The notes under the pieces: model-generated
Seen by the model: only the letters and a program-made list of their open reading frames with translations
What the model was told of the DNA's origin: nothing
Databases searched by the model: none
Position numbers and translations under genes: made by a program
DNA from: an uncultured Clostridia bacterium
GTDB lineage: Bacteria > Bacillota > Clostridia > Oscillospirales > Oscillospiraceae
NCBI GenBank assembly: GCA_945864305.1
Contig: CAMBAJ010000001.1
Coordinates: forward strand, 1-64,000
Reading direction: 5' to 3'
DNA: 64,000 nucleotides
Shown: positions 20,042 through 30,881 of the stretch, one piece after another
How the letters are laid out: the number at the start of each line of letters is the position of its first letter
Numbering within the stretch: the first letter of the stretch is position 1

Positions 20042-22123
20042 GTGAAATTCAAAAAATGGAACATCGGCTCGCCGAAGGCGGAGGACGTGGCTCTCCTGCG
20101 CAGCGCCGGATATCCCTATCTGCTTTCCACGGTCCTGGCCGCCCGGGGCGTCTCCTCGGCAGAGGGGGCCGCAGAATTTCTGGACCGGGAGCGAAAGCTG
20201 ACCATCTCCCCCATGCTGATGCGGGACATGGGCAAGGCCGTCACCCGGATTCAACGGGCCATCGCCAGCGGAGAGACCATCGCGGTCTTTGGTGACTACG
20301 ATGTGGACGGCATCACCTCCACGGTGCTGCTGATGGACTATCTCAAGAGCTGCGGCGTAAACTGCCTGCGGTATATCCCCCGGAGGATTGAGGACGGCTA
20401 CGGCCTGTCCAAAGACGCCATCCAGGGGCTTCACGATCAGGGCGCCACACTGATGATCACCGTGGACTGCGGCATCACCGGCAACGAGGAAGTGGAATTT
20501 GCCAACTCCCTGGGTATGGATGTGGTGGTCACGGACCACCACGAGTGTAAGGAAAATCTTCCTGACGCCGTGGCTGTGGTGGACCCCCACCGGCCAGACT
20601 GCCCCTATCCCTTCAAGCATCTGGCCGGCTGCGGCGTGGCGCTGAAGCTGGTCCTGGCCCTGGGCGGCGAGAACCGGGAGGACGCCCTGTTCGCCCGATA
20701 CTGCACCTTGGCCGCCATCGGCACCATCGCCGATGTCATGCGGATGGAGGGGGAGAACCGGACCATCGTCTCCTGTGGTCTGGAGGCCCTGCCCCACACG
20801 GATTTTGTGGGCGTTCATGCCCTTTTGAAGGAGGCGGGCCTGCTGGGCAAGCCCATCACCTCCATCCAGATCGGTTTCGTGCTCTCCCCCCGCATCAATG
20901 CCGCGGGGCGCATGGGCGCGGCGGACCTGGCCGCCGACCTGCTGGAGACGGACGACCCGGCCCGGGCCGAGGAGATGGCCCGGCAGCTGTGCGATCTGAA
21001 CCGGGAGCGGCAGGCTGTGGAGCAGGCCATCTGCGCCGACGCCATCCACCAGATCGACAAGCTTCGCAGTGAGGACCGGAATGCTTTGGTGCTGTCCAGT
21101 GAAAACTGGCATCAGGGCGTGGTGGGCATCGTGGCCTCCCGGCTCTCTGAAAAATACTCCTGTCCCAGTTTTATGATCCACCTGAAGGATGGCACGGGCA
21201 AGGGCTCCTGCCGCTCCTACGGCGGGTTCAACCTCTTCGCGGCGCTGGAGTCCTGCGCCGACCTGCTGGACGGCTTCGGTGGTCACGAACTGGCGGCGGG
21301 CTTCACCATCCCTGAGGAAAATATCGGTGCCTTCCGCACCCGGATGAACCGTTACGTCCGCTCCGTCTCCGGCGGGGAGCCGCCGGTCTCCTCTCTGGAA
21401 ATCGACGCGCCCATCACCTGTCCCGCAGACGTGACCCTTTCCGAGGTGGAGCATCTGAGCCAACTGGAGCCCTACGGTGCCGGCAACCCCCGCCCCACCT
21501 TCGCCCTCCTGGGCGCCACGGTGGATGCCATCCAGTCCGTGGGTCAGGGCAAGCATTTAAAACTCCGCCTGTCCAAGGGCACCTGCCGGTTTGACGCCAT
21601 CTTCTTCTCCGTGACAGCGGAGGAGTGCGGCATCGCCGCCGGGATGCGGGTGGACGCCGCTTTCTATCTCCAGGCCAACACCTTCCGGGGCAATACGACT
21701 CTGCAATTGCAGCTCATCGACATTCGCCCCTCTTTAACGCCCAGCCGCCACGAGGCGGAGGCCCTGGAGCTGGTACACCGCCTGATGGACGGCCGCCCCA
21801 TCTCCGCTCAGGAAAAAGCCCGTCTCCGGGCTTCCCGGGACCAGTTCGCCGCCTGCTGGGTGGTGCTGGAGCGGCATCTGCGGCAGGGGAAGGTGGAAGA
21901 GGAACTGCTGCCATTCCTCCGGCAGTTGGCCGCCCAGGCCGGCGGCAGTGAGAGCTTCCTCCGCACGGCTCTGGCGCTGCAGGTCTTTCGGGAGCGGGGA
22001 CTGATCTCCCTGTCCCTTCGGGACAGCCGGCTCTCCCTGTGTCTCAACCACACCCAGGGGAAGGTCGATCTGTTCGGCTGTCCCTATCTCGTCCGACTGC
22101 AGGATGCCGTTAATCGGAATTGA
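20042..22123 (+). CDS. recJ: Single-stranded-DNA-specific exonuclease RecJ
   Basis: VFGDYDVDGITSTVLLMDYL, VVVTDHHECKENLPDAVAVVDPHR, GGHELAAGFTI. Confidence 0.95.
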   Translation: MKFKKWNIGSPKAEDVALLRSAGYPYLLSTVLAARGVSSAEGAAEFLDRERKLTISPMLMRDMGKAVTRIQRAIASGETIAVFGDYDVDGITSTVLLMDYLKSCGVNCLRYIPRRIEDGYGLSKDAIQGLHDQGATLMITVDCGITGNEEVEFANSLGMDVVVTDHHECKENLPDAVAVVDPHRPDCPYPFKHLAGCGVALKLVLALGGENREDALFARYCTLAAIGTIADVMRMEGENRTIVSCGLEALPHTDFVGVHALLKEAGLLGKPITSIQIGFVLSPRINAAGRMGAADLAADLLETDDPARAEEMARQLCDLNRERQAVEQAICADAIHQIDKLRSEDRNALVLSSENWHQGVVGIVASRLSEKYSCPSFMIHLKDGTGKGSCRSYGGFNLFAALESCADLLDGFGGHELAAGFTIPEENIGAFRTRMNRYVRSVSGGEPPVSSLEIDAPITCPADVTLSEVEHLSQLEPYGAGNPRPTFALLGATVDAIQSVGQGKHLKLRLSKGTCRFDAIFFSVTAEECGIAAGMRVDAAFYLQANTFRGNTTLQLQLIDIRPSLTPSRHEAEALELVHRLMDGRPISAQEKARLRASRDQFAACWVVLERHLRQGKVEEELLPFLRQLAAQAGGSESFLRTALALQVFRERGLISLSLRDSRLSLCLNHTQGKVDLFGCPYLVRLQDAVNRN

Positions 22124-22135
22124 GGTGATCTGATC

Positions 22136-24352
22136 ATGACAATTCAGGAACAATACGAGCTGCTGGAAAAAACCGTCCGGGGGTATAACCCTGCCGCCGA
22201 CTTTGCCCAGATCCGCGCCGCTTTCGAGTACGCCGACAAGTGCCACGAGGGCCAGAAGCGCAAGAGTGGCGAGCCTTATATCATCCATCCGCTGGCGGTG
22301 GCCCAGATCGTAGCGGAGGAACTGAAGCTGGACTCCGAGTCCATCGAGGCCGCTCTGCTCCACGACGTCATCGAAGATACGCCCGCCACCCACGAGGACG
22401 TAGCCAAGCTCTTCTCTCCCACCATCGCCGACCTGGTGGAGGGCGTCAGCAAGCTGACCCGTATCCAGTACGCCACCAAGGAAGACGAGCAGATGGAGAA
22501 CCTGCGGAAGATGCTCATTGCCATGAGCAAGGACATCCGGGTCATTCTCATCAAGATTTCCGACCGGCTCCACAACATGCGGACCATGGAGTACCAGTCC
22601 CCTGAAAAGCAGAAGCAGAAATCCCTGGAGACCATGGAGATCTATGCCCCCATCTCCCATCGGCTGGGCATGCAGCGCATCAAGTGGGAGCTGGAGGACC
22701 TGTCCTTAAAATATCTGGACCCCATCGGCTATGAGGAAATCGTCTCCAAGCTGGATGCCAAAAAGGCGGAATACGAGGCCTTCATGCTGCGCACCCAGGA
22801 CCAGATTGATCAGCGTCTGAACGAGCTGAACATCCAGCACATCGTCTACGGCCGGATGAAGCATCCCTACTCCATCTACCGGAAGATGTTCAACCAGAAT
22901 AAGTCCCTGGACGAGATTTTCGACCTGTTCGCCTTCCGGGTCATTGTGGAAAACGTGGGCGATTGCTACAACGTGCTGGGCGTTATCCACGACATCTACA
23001 AGCCCATCCTGGGCCGGTTCAAGGACTATATCGGCACCCCTAAGCCCAACGGCTACCAGTCCCTCCACACCACTGTTATGGGCACCGACGGCTATCCCTT
23101 TGAGGTGCAGATCCGCACCCGGGAGATGCACGAGGTCGCCGAATACGGCGTGGCCGCCCACTGGAAATACAAACAAAACGGCCAGGGCGCCGGCACCGAG
23201 GGCCGGTACGAATGGGTCCGGCGCCTGCTGGAAAACCAGGAGGGCGCCGATGCCGAAGAATATATCCACTCTCTGAAAATCGACATGTTCTCCGACCAGG
23301 TGTTCGTGTTCACGCCCAACGGCGACGTGCAGAACCTGCCCGCCGGCGCCACGCCCATTGATTTTGCCTACGCGGTCCACTCCGCCGTGGGCAACCACAT
23401 GGTGGGTGCCAAGGTCAACAACCGCATCGTCACCTTTGACCATGTGCTGAAAAACGGTGACATTGTGGAGATTCTAACCTCCAAGGCCGCCAAGGGCCCC
23501 AGCCGGGACTGGATGAAGATTGCCAAGAGCAGTGAGGCCCGTAGCAAGATCCGTCAGTGGTTCAAGAAGGAGAAGAAAGAGGAGAACATCGCCAACGGCC
23601 GGGCCGCCTTTGAGGCGGAGTTGAAGCACTGCGGCATCGCCATGCGGGATGTCACTGATCCGGAAAATCTGCCGGGGCTTCTGAAAAAGGTCTCCTACGG
23701 CTCTCTGGACGAGATGTACGCCGCTATCGGCTACGGCGGCTTCACCGCTCAGAAGGCTGTCAGTCGGATGCACGGCGAACTGCAGCGCATCGCCAAACAG
23801 CACCAGTTGGAGGCCCAGGCGGCCGAAACCGCTGCCGCCGCCAAGACCAGCAAGCAAGCGGAAGAGCCTCATATCCCCGCCCCCAAGCGGGTCAAGAGCG
23901 AGCAGGGCATCATCGTGGAGGGTCTGGACAACTGCCTCGTAAAGTTCTCCAAGTGCTGCACGCCTGTGCCCGGCGACGACATCGTGGGCTTTATCACCCG
24001 GGGCTACGGCGTCTCCGTCCACCGGGCAGACTGCCCCAACGCCTCCAAGCGGGACGATCCCAGTCAGTCGGGCCGGTGGATCAAGGTCTCCTGGGGCAAT
24101 GACACCAACGACAGCTATCCCACCACGCTGGAGGTGGTCTGCAAGGACCGGAGCAATCTGCTGCTGGATATCTCCGCCGCTCTCTCCACCACCAACACCT
24201 TCGTGCTGGGCATCAACTCCCGCAGCACGGAGGACGAATTCGCCATCTTCCGCATTGAAGTCCGCATGCGGGACTCCCAGCAGCTGAAAGTCCTGATGAA
24301 CAAGCTGCATCAGATTTCCGGCGTTTTGAAAGTTACCCGGCCGGCAGGATAA
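22136..24352 (+). CDS. RelA/SpoT-family (p)ppGpp synthetase/hydrolase
   Basis: HD motif ALLHDVIEDTPAT, synthetase domain, TGS (VFVFTPNGDVQNLPAGATPIDFAYAVHSAVG), C-terminal ACT. Confidence 0.96.
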   Translation: MTIQEQYELLEKTVRGYNPAADFAQIRAAFEYADKCHEGQKRKSGEPYIIHPLAVAQIVAEELKLDSESIEAALLHDVIEDTPATHEDVAKLFSPTIADLVEGVSKLTRIQYATKEDEQMENLRKMLIAMSKDIRVILIKISDRLHNMRTMEYQSPEKQKQKSLETMEIYAPISHRLGMQRIKWELEDLSLKYLDPIGYEEIVSKLDAKKAEYEAFMLRTQDQIDQRLNELNIQHIVYGRMKHPYSIYRKMFNQNKSLDEIFDLFAFRVIVENVGDCYNVLGVIHDIYKPILGRFKDYIGTPKPNGYQSLHTTVMGTDGYPFEVQIRTREMHEVAEYGVAAHWKYKQNGQGAGTEGRYEWVRRLLENQEGADAEEYIHSLKIDMFSDQVFVFTPNGDVQNLPAGATPIDFAYAVHSAVGNHMVGAKVNNRIVTFDHVLKNGDIVEILTSKAAKGPSRDWMKIAKSSEARSKIRQWFKKEKKEENIANGRAAFEAELKHCGIAMRDVTDPENLPGLLKKVSYGSLDEMYAAIGYGGFTAQKAVSRMHGELQRIAKQHQLEAQAAETAAAAKTSKQAEEPHIPAPKRVKSEQGIIVEGLDNCLVKFSKCCTPVPGDDIVGFITRGYGVSVHRADCPNASKRDDPSQSGRWIKVSWGNDTNDSYPTTLEVVCKDRSNLLLDISAALSTTNTFVLGINSRSTEDEFAIFRIEVRMRDSQQLKVLMNKLHQISGVLKVTRPAG

Positions 24353-24370
24353 TACAAAGGAGGATTTCCC

Positions 24371-24814
24371 ATGCGCGCAGTTGTCACCCGCGTGAAACAC
24401 GCCTCCGTCACCATTGACGGCAAGGTCAACGGCCAGATCGGCGAGGGCTTTCTGGTCCTGCTGGGCGTAGGCCCCGCTGATACGGAGGAGACCGCCGACA
24501 AACTGGCGGACAAAATCTGCAATCTCCGCGTCTTTGAAGATGAAAACGATAAGATGAATCTGAATCTGGAGCAGGTGGGAGGCAGCCTCCTGGTGGTCTC
24601 CCAGTTCACCCTGTACGCTGACACCTCCTCCCGCCGTCCCGGCTTCTCCGGCGCGGCGAAGCCGGACCTGGCCATTCCGCTGTACGAGCGGTTCATGGCC
24701 CACTGCCGGGAGCGGGGCTTCACGGTGGAACACGGCGAGTTCGGCGCCAAAATGGAAGTGGATTCCCTGAACCACGGCCCTGTGACCATCCTGTTCGACA
24801 CCGACCGCCCCTGA
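24371..24814 (+). CDS. dtd: D-aminoacyl-tRNA deacylase
   Basis: MRAVVTRVKHASVTIDGK, SQFTLYADTSSRRPGFSGAA, NHGPVTILFDT. Confidence 0.96.
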   Translation: MRAVVTRVKHASVTIDGKVNGQIGEGFLVLLGVGPADTEETADKLADKICNLRVFEDENDKMNLNLEQVGGSLLVVSQFTLYADTSSRRPGFSGAAKPDLAIPLYERFMAHCRERGFTVEHGEFGAKMEVDSLNHGPVTILFDTDRP

Positions 24815-24847
24815 TTTCCCATCAATTCCATCTCTGTGGAGGTCTCT

Positions 24848-25462
24848 ATGGATATCCAAATTTTGCAGGTGGGTCCCATCGGGACCAACTGCTATCTGCT
24901 CTGCGATGAAACGGAAAAGCTGTGTGCCGTGGTGGACCCCGGCGGGGACGCCGCCCGGGTGGCCGCCGCTGTGGTGGACACCGGCTGCGCCCCCTGCGCC
25001 ATCCTGCTGACCCACGGCCACTACGACCACACCGGCGGCGTGGCGGAGCTGCGGGCCAAGTGGCCCGATGTCCCCGTGTACCTGAACCACCGGGACCAGT
25101 ACGAGGGGGACGCCTACCTCCAGCAGCTGTTCCCGCCGGTGCCCGGCGCGAAGGACTACGACGAGGGCGACACCATTCAGGTGGGCGGTCTCACGGTGGA
25201 TGTGATGGCCACGCCCGGCCACTCCGAGGGCAGCGTCACCCTGCTGTGCGGCGACGTGCTGCTGTGCGGCGACACTTTGTTCGCCGGCTCCTGCGGCCGG
25301 ACGGATTTCCCCGGCGGCAGCGTGAAGAAGATCATGGCCTCCCTGAAACGCTTGGGCAGTCTGGAGGGCGATCTCCAGGTGTATCCCGGCCACATGGAGA
25401 CCAGCACCCTGGACCAGGAGCGGTCCTGGAACCCCTATCTCCACCAGGCCATGCAGGAGTAA
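24848..25462 (+). CDS. MBL-fold metallohydrolase (glyoxalase II-like)
   Basis: LLTHGHYDHTGG and TPGHSEGSVTLLCGDVLLCGDTLFAGSCGRTD. Confidence 0.93.
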   Translation: MDIQILQVGPIGTNCYLLCDETEKLCAVVDPGGDAARVAAAVVDTGCAPCAILLTHGHYDHTGGVAELRAKWPDVPVYLNHRDQYEGDAYLQQLFPPVPGAKDYDEGDTIQVGGLTVDVMATPGHSEGSVTLLCGDVLLCGDTLFAGSCGRTDFPGGSVKKIMASLKRLGSLEGDLQVYPGHMETSTLDQERSWNPYLHQAMQE

Positions 25463-25468
25463 CAAAAC

Positions 25469-26941
25469 ATGAAACTGGTATTGAACGGCCACGATGAGCG
25501 GTACGTGGTGGAGCAGAGCCTGATGAACCTGTTCCCCGGCGAGCTGCCCGTCTATGAGCCTGTGCAGCCCGGCGACGAGAGCTGGGCCATCATCACCCTG
25601 CGGGAGTCCGAGGCCGACTGCCGCGTGACGGTGGAGCTGCGCCACGGCGGAAAGACCGCCGCCCAGAGCTGCCGGGCCGTCCTCTCCGGCACGGATTTTG
25701 AAAAAGAGGGCCAGCGGCGCCACGCCATCGCCCGGGGCTTCTTCCTGGCGGCCCGGGCCGTCACCGGCGTCACGCCGCCCTGGGGGATGCTGACCGGCGT
25801 CCGGCCCGACAAGCCCGTCACCTGGGCCCTGGCGGGCGGAAAGACGCCGGAGGAGGCCGCGGCCATGCTGGAGGAGGATTACTTCGTCACCCCCGAGCGG
25901 GCCGCTCTGGCCCTGGAGACCGGCTCCACGGCCCTGACCGCTTCCCGCAAGCTGGGGCCGAAGGACATCGCCGTGTACGTTGGCATCCCCTTCTGCCCCA
26001 CCCGCTGCGCCTACTGCTCCTTTGTCAGCCAGTCGGTGGAGCGGAGCTTCGCCTTGGTGCCGCCCTATGTCGACGCCCTGATCGAGGAGATCAAAGCCGG
26101 TGGGAAGATGGTCCGGGAAGAGATGCTGCGGTGCCGCGCCTTCTACATGGGCGGCGGCACGCCCACGACCCTGACAGCGGAGCAGATGGACCGGGTGCTG
26201 ACGGCCTTTGAGGAGTCCTTTGACCTGTCCCCCTGCGAGGAGATCACGGTGGAGGCGGGCCGTCCAGACACCATCACGGCGGAGAAGCTGGCGGTGCTGA
26301 GGGCCCACGGCGTCACCCGGGTCTCCGTCAACCCCCAGACCATGGAGGACCATGTGCTCCGGGCCATCGGCCGGTGCCACACGGCCGGAGATATCGAGGC
26401 CGCCATGGAGCTGGTGGAAAAATATGAGTTTCCCCATGTGAACATGGACCTGATCGCCGGTCTCCCGGAGGATAGCCCCGAGGGCTTCCGCCGGTCCCTG
26501 GACCGCTGTCTGGCCTTCGGCACGGACAATGTCACGGTCCACACCCTGGCACTGAAAAAGGGCAGCCGCATCCTGCTGGAAGGGCTGTCCATCCCCGGCC
26601 CCGAGGCCGTGGCGGAGATGCTGGACTATGCCGCCCCCACCCTGCGGAGCGCCGGTTACGGACCCTACTACCTGTACCGGCAGAAGTACATGTCCGGCAG
26701 CTTTGAAAACATCGGCTGGTGCCGCCCCGGTGCGGAGTGCTGGTACAACGTCTATATCATGTCGGAACTGTGCTCCATCCTGTCCTTCGGCGCCGGCGGG
26801 TCCACCAAGATGGTGGAGCCCGGCACCAACCACATCGAGCGGGTGTTCAACCTCAAGTACCCCAAGGAGTACACGGAGCGCCCCGAAAAATGCCTTGCCA
26901 ACCAGGCGGCGTTTGCCGCATTCTATCACCAGCTGCCCTAA
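25469..26941 (+). CDS. hemZ: Oxygen-independent coproporphyrinogen dehydrogenase (HemZ-type radical SAM)
   Basis: VGIPFCPTRCAYCSFVS radical-SAM CxxxCxxC, YMGGGTPTTLTAEQ. Confidence 0.9.
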   Translation: MKLVLNGHDERYVVEQSLMNLFPGELPVYEPVQPGDESWAIITLRESEADCRVTVELRHGGKTAAQSCRAVLSGTDFEKEGQRRHAIARGFFLAARAVTGVTPPWGMLTGVRPDKPVTWALAGGKTPEEAAAMLEEDYFVTPERAALALETGSTALTASRKLGPKDIAVYVGIPFCPTRCAYCSFVSQSVERSFALVPPYVDALIEEIKAGGKMVREEMLRCRAFYMGGGTPTTLTAEQMDRVLTAFEESFDLSPCEEITVEAGRPDTITAEKLAVLRAHGVTRVSVNPQTMEDHVLRAIGRCHTAGDIEAAMELVEKYEFPHVNMDLIAGLPEDSPEGFRRSLDRCLAFGTDNVTVHTLALKKGSRILLEGLSIPGPEAVAEMLDYAAPTLRSAGYGPYYLYRQKYMSGSFENIGWCRPGAECWYNVYIMSELCSILSFGAGGSTKMVEPGTNHIERVFNLKYPKEYTERPEKCLANQAAFAAFYHQLP

Positions 26942-26977
26942 GCCGCAGCTGCCACACTTTGAAAGGAGCCAACTGAT

Positions 26978-27913
26978 ATGCCGTATTCTCTGACGCAGAT
27001 CAATGAAGCCATCCGCAGCGATCCTCAGGCGTTTGTCGAAGAATGTGACGCCGCCTTTGCCAAGAAGGTGGAAAACGCAGCGAAAAAGATCGCCGACCAC
27101 CGCACCGAGTCCCATGTCATCCTGCTCTCCGGCCCCTCCGGCTCCGGCAAGACCACCACCGCCCTGAAAATCGAGGAGCAGCTGGAGAAAATGGGCATTG
27201 AGACCCACACCGTCTCCATGGACAACTATTTCAACACCATTGACCCGGAGACCGCTCCCCGGAATCGGGAGGGCGCCATCGACTACGAGTCTCCCTTCTG
27301 CCTGGACATCGACCTGTTGAACCGGCACTTCGCCATGCTGGACCGGGGTGAGACCATTCACGTGCCCAAGTATGAGTTCGCCCGGCAAATGCGCTCCGAT
27401 ATCATGTCCCAGCCCATGCGCCTGGGTCCCGACGAGCTGGCCATCTTTGAGGGCATCCACGCCCTGAACGACATCATCGTGGGCAAGAATCCCCACGCCT
27501 TCAAGCTGTACATCGCCGCCCGCAGCAATCTGGTGGACGACGAAGGGAAGGTCGTGTTCCAGCACGCCTGGCTGCGGCTGTGCCGCCGTATTGTCCGGGA
27601 CTACAAGTTCCGGGGCAGCGACGCCAGCTTCACCCTGAAAATGTGGGCCAACGTCCGCCGGGGCGAAAAGCTGTACATCTCCCCCTACAAGGAGAACGCC
27701 GATTTGATGTTCGACTCCTCGCTGGCCTTTGAGTTCTCCGTGCTCAAGCCCTTTGTGGTGCCTCTGCTGGAGGCCATCCCCGCCGGAAAGTACGACGTGG
27801 TGGATGACATGCTGAAGGGCTTTGAGCAGATCGAGGCTCTGGACGAGAAGTACGTGGCTCCCAACTCCCTGGCAAGAGAATTCATCGGCGGAAGCACCTA
27901 CGACAATCATTGA
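26978..27913 (+). CDS. Uridine kinase-like nucleoside kinase
   Basis: LLSGPSGSGKTTTALKIEEQL, MDNYFNTIDPETAPRNREGAIDYESP. Confidence 0.88.
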   Translation: MPYSLTQINEAIRSDPQAFVEECDAAFAKKVENAAKKIADHRTESHVILLSGPSGSGKTTTALKIEEQLEKMGIETHTVSMDNYFNTIDPETAPRNREGAIDYESPFCLDIDLLNRHFAMLDRGETIHVPKYEFARQMRSDIMSQPMRLGPDELAIFEGIHALNDIIVGKNPHAFKLYIAARSNLVDDEGKVVFQHAWLRLCRRIVRDYKFRGSDASFTLKMWANVRRGEKLYISPYKENADLMFDSSLAFEFSVLKPFVVPLLEAIPAGKYDVVDDMLKGFEQIEALDEKYVAPNSLAREFIGGSTYDNH

Positions 27914-27927
27914 GGGAGGTTTTCCTT

Positions 27928-28320
27928 ATGAACGAAAAGCTGTATGAACTGCTGGACACCATCCAGCGTACCGCCGTCCAGGCCAGCGACGTGGCCGCCG
28001 ATGCCGCCTACGGCGTCAGCAAAAAGGCCGGAGAGCTGCTGTCCGTGGCAAAGCTGAACATCCGGGTGGTGGAGTTGAAAGCCGAGGTCAACACGGCGCT
28101 CCGGGAGCTGGGCGAGATGCTCTACGCCACCCACACCGGCGATCCCACGGATTCCGAGACACTGCTGGCAAAGCTGGAGAGCATTGACGCTCTGAAAACC
28201 CAGATCGCGGACCTGAACGCCCAGATCGGCCGGGAGCAGGCCGCCGCTGCCTGTCCCACCTGCGGCGCCGCCATTCAGGAGGGCGACCAGTTCTGCCGGG
28301 AGTGCGGAGGGAAGCTGTGA
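27928..28320 (+). CDS. Small zinc-ribbon protein
   Basis: C-terminal CPTCGAAIQEGDQFCRECG double CxxC. Confidence 0.8.
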   Translation: MNEKLYELLDTIQRTAVQASDVAADAAYGVSKKAGELLSVAKLNIRVVELKAEVNTALRELGEMLYATHTGDPTDSETLLAKLESIDALKTQIADLNAQIGREQAAAACPTCGAAIQEGDQFCRECGGKL

Positions 28321-29147
28321 TGGAAACCTATACCTACGCGCAGTATCAGGAGAGTGCGGAGGCTCTGCGGGCCCGGCTGGGCGGCTTCACGCCCCGTATC
28401 CTGCTGATTTTGGGCTCCGGCCTGGGCGCTCTGGGCGACGAGGTGGAAGATCCCATCACGGTATCCTATGACGAGGTCCCCCACATGAAGCACTCCACCG
28501 CCCCGGACCACAAGGGCCGCTTTCTCTTTGGACGCCTGTCCGGCCAGGACGTGGCCGTCATGCAGGGCCGTCTCCACACCTATGAGGGCTGGTCCTTCGC
28601 GGATGTCAGCTATCCCGTCCGGGTGCTGCGGCTGCTGGGAGCAGAGACGCTGATCGTCACCAACGCCGCCGGCGCGGTGAACACCGCCTTCTCCGCCGGA
28701 GATATCATGCTCATCACCGACCACATCAAGCTCTTCGGCGTCAGCCCTCTATGCGGCGCCAACATCGACGAGTTCGGCCCCCGCTTCCCGGATATGAGCC
28801 ATGTCTACACCCCTGCTCTCCAGGACGCCGCCCGTCAGGCCGCGAAGGAGCTGGGCATTCCCCTGCGCCAGGGCGTGTACATGTTCTTCCCCGGTCCCCA
28901 GTACGAGACTCCCGCCGAGGTGCGGGCCGCCCGTCTTCTGGGCGCTGACGCGGTGGGCATGTCCACCGTGCCGGAGGCCATCGTGGCCGCTCACTGCGGC
29001 ATGAAGGTGCTGGGCTTCACCCTGTGCACCAACATGGCGGCGGGCGTGCTGGACCAGCCCCTTGACGGCGAGGAGGTCATTGCCGCCGGTTTGGCGGCGG
29101 GGCCGAAATTCACGGCCCTGGTAAAAGCCTGCCTGGAACGGGTATAA
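28320..29147 (+). CDS. Purine-nucleoside phosphorylase
   Basis: ILGSGLGALGDEV, QGRLHTYEGWSFADVSYPVRVLRLLG, TNAAGAVNTAFSAGDIMLITDHI, GADAVGMSTVPEAIVAAH. Confidence 0.95.
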   Translation: METYTYAQYQESAEALRARLGGFTPRILLILGSGLGALGDEVEDPITVSYDEVPHMKHSTAPDHKGRFLFGRLSGQDVAVMQGRLHTYEGWSFADVSYPVRVLRLLGAETLIVTNAAGAVNTAFSAGDIMLITDHIKLFGVSPLCGANIDEFGPRFPDMSHVYTPALQDAARQAAKELGIPLRQGVYMFFPGPQYETPAEVRAARLLGADAVGMSTVPEAIVAAHCGMKVLGFTLCTNMAAGVLDQPLDGEEVIAAGLAAGPKFTALVKACLERV

Positions 29148-29213
29148 TGTGCCGTCTGGCGCAATAGGCTACATAAGAATTTCATGCATTTCTTATTTTG
29201 AGGTAACTTCTTC

Positions 29214-30824
29214 ATGTCGAATCAAAAAAAGCAATCCTTTTTGGGCGGTGCCGCCATTCTGGCGGCGGCTGTCGCCATCGTGAAGGTCATCGGTGCTGTC
29301 TATAAGATTCCCTTCGGCAACATCGTCGGCAGCGAGGGGCAGACGTATTTCAACGTTGCCTACAATATCTATAACGTGCTGCTGACCATCTCCACCGCCG
29401 GTCTGCCGCTGGCCATCTCCAAGCTCACCAGTGAGGCTCACGCCCAGGGGCGGGAAAATCAGAAGCGGAAGATTTTCCGCACCGCCATCTGGCTGTTCTT
29501 TGCGCTGGGTCTGGTAGGTGCACTGCTCATGTACTTCGGCGCTGCCCAGCTGGCGGACTTTATGAATGAGCCCCTGGGCTACTGGCCCATTAAGGCCCTG
29601 GCGCCCGCGGTGTTCTGCGTGTGTCTGCTGGCCTGCATGCGGGGCTATACCCAGGGCCAGAGGAACATGACGCCCACCGCCGTGTCTCAGATCCTGGAGG
29701 CGCTGTGCAAGCTGTTTCTGGGCCTGACGCTGGCCTGGTACTTCCTGAAGCTGGGCATGGGGCTGGATATTGCCGCGGCAGGTGCCATTCTGGGCGTCAC
29801 CGTGGGAACCGTCCTGTCCATGTGCTTCCTGGTCGTCTATCTGCTGACCCACCGGGACCGCGGCGAGTCTCTGGATGTGCCGGACAGGGCCGGAGCGCTG
29901 ATGAAGCGGATCCTCGCCATCGGCATCCCCATCACCCTCAGCAACTCCGCCATGAGCATCATCACGCTGATCGACACGAAAAACGTGCTGGGGCGGCTGC
30001 GGACCATCCCGGAGCTGGCGGATTCCGCCGCCACGCTGTTCGGTCAGTACCAGTTCGGCATGAACCTCATCAATCTGCCGCCGTCCTTCGTCTATCCCGT
30101 CACTATGAGCCTGATCCCCTTCGCGGCGGCGGCTCTCAGCCGGAAGGACCACGCAGGTGCGGGCCGCATCGTCTCCTCCGCCTTCCGCATCATTGCCACT
30201 CTGGCCATTCCCGCCGGTGTGGGCCTCAGTGTGCTGGGCGGTCCGGCTCTGATGATGCTCTATCCCCGCCAGCAGGCGGACGCCATGGCTGCCGGCCCCC
30301 ATATGCGCTGGCTGGGCATCGCCTGCATCTTCATCTGCATCATGACCTTGACCAACGCCATCTTACAGACCTACGGCAAGGAGAGGATTCCCATCTTCAC
30401 CGTCATCGCCGGCGGCATCACGAAAATCGTGATGAACTATATCCTGGTGGGGAATCCTGATATCAACATCCACGGCGCGCCCATCTCCACCCTGTGCTGC
30501 TACATGGTCATCGTGGGGCTGAACCTGTTCTTCGTGTGGAAGTACTCCCCGGAGAAGCCCCACTATATCCAGCTGTTCGCAAAGCCGGTCCTGGCCTCCG
30601 TCCTCATGGGCGGCGCCGCCTGGGCGGTGTACGGCTTCGTGAACCGGGCCCTCGCCGGCAGTCACTCCGCCTACGGCGCCAACGCCATCGCCACGATGGT
30701 GGGCATCTGCGCCGGCGTGGTGGCGTATGCCATTCTGGTCATCGCCCTGCGCATTCTGCGGGCGGAGGACGTCCGCTCCATTCCCCACGGGGAGAAACTT
30801 GTCAAACTTCTGCACCTGAAGTAA
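29214..30824 (+). CDS. Polysaccharide biosynthesis / MVF-family flippase (SpoVB-like)
   Basis: 14-TM-like ORF, GGAAILAAAVAIVKVIGAVYKIPFGNIVG; location upstream of mazG. Confidence 0.88.
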   Translation: MSNQKKQSFLGGAAILAAAVAIVKVIGAVYKIPFGNIVGSEGQTYFNVAYNIYNVLLTISTAGLPLAISKLTSEAHAQGRENQKRKIFRTAIWLFFALGLVGALLMYFGAAQLADFMNEPLGYWPIKALAPAVFCVCLLACMRGYTQGQRNMTPTAVSQILEALCKLFLGLTLAWYFLKLGMGLDIAAAGAILGVTVGTVLSMCFLVVYLLTHRDRGESLDVPDRAGALMKRILAIGIPITLSNSAMSIITLIDTKNVLGRLRTIPELADSAATLFGQYQFGMNLINLPPSFVYPVTMSLIPFAAAALSRKDHAGAGRIVSSAFRIIATLAIPAGVGLSVLGGPALMMLYPRQQADAMAAGPHMRWLGIACIFICIMTLTNAILQTYGKERIPIFTVIAGGITKIVMNYILVGNPDINIHGAPISTLCCYMVIVGLNLFFVWKYSPEKPHYIQLFAKPVLASVLMGGAAWAVYGFVNRALAGSHSAYGANAIATMVGICAGVVAYAILVIALRILRAEDVRSIPHGEKLVKLLHLK

Positions 30825-30881
30825 AAAAGTCCTGAAATTTCAAGGCTTTTCTGCGAATATTCTTGCAAAGGCAGGCAATGT

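Noticed and set aside
23474-27910. 1478-aa minus-strand ORF
   Set aside because: Antisense to RSH, dtd, MBL hydrolase, hemZ and uridine kinase genes; long open antisense frames are a codon-bias artefact in GC-rich genes, and the sequence is low-complexity (H/G/V/L-rich).
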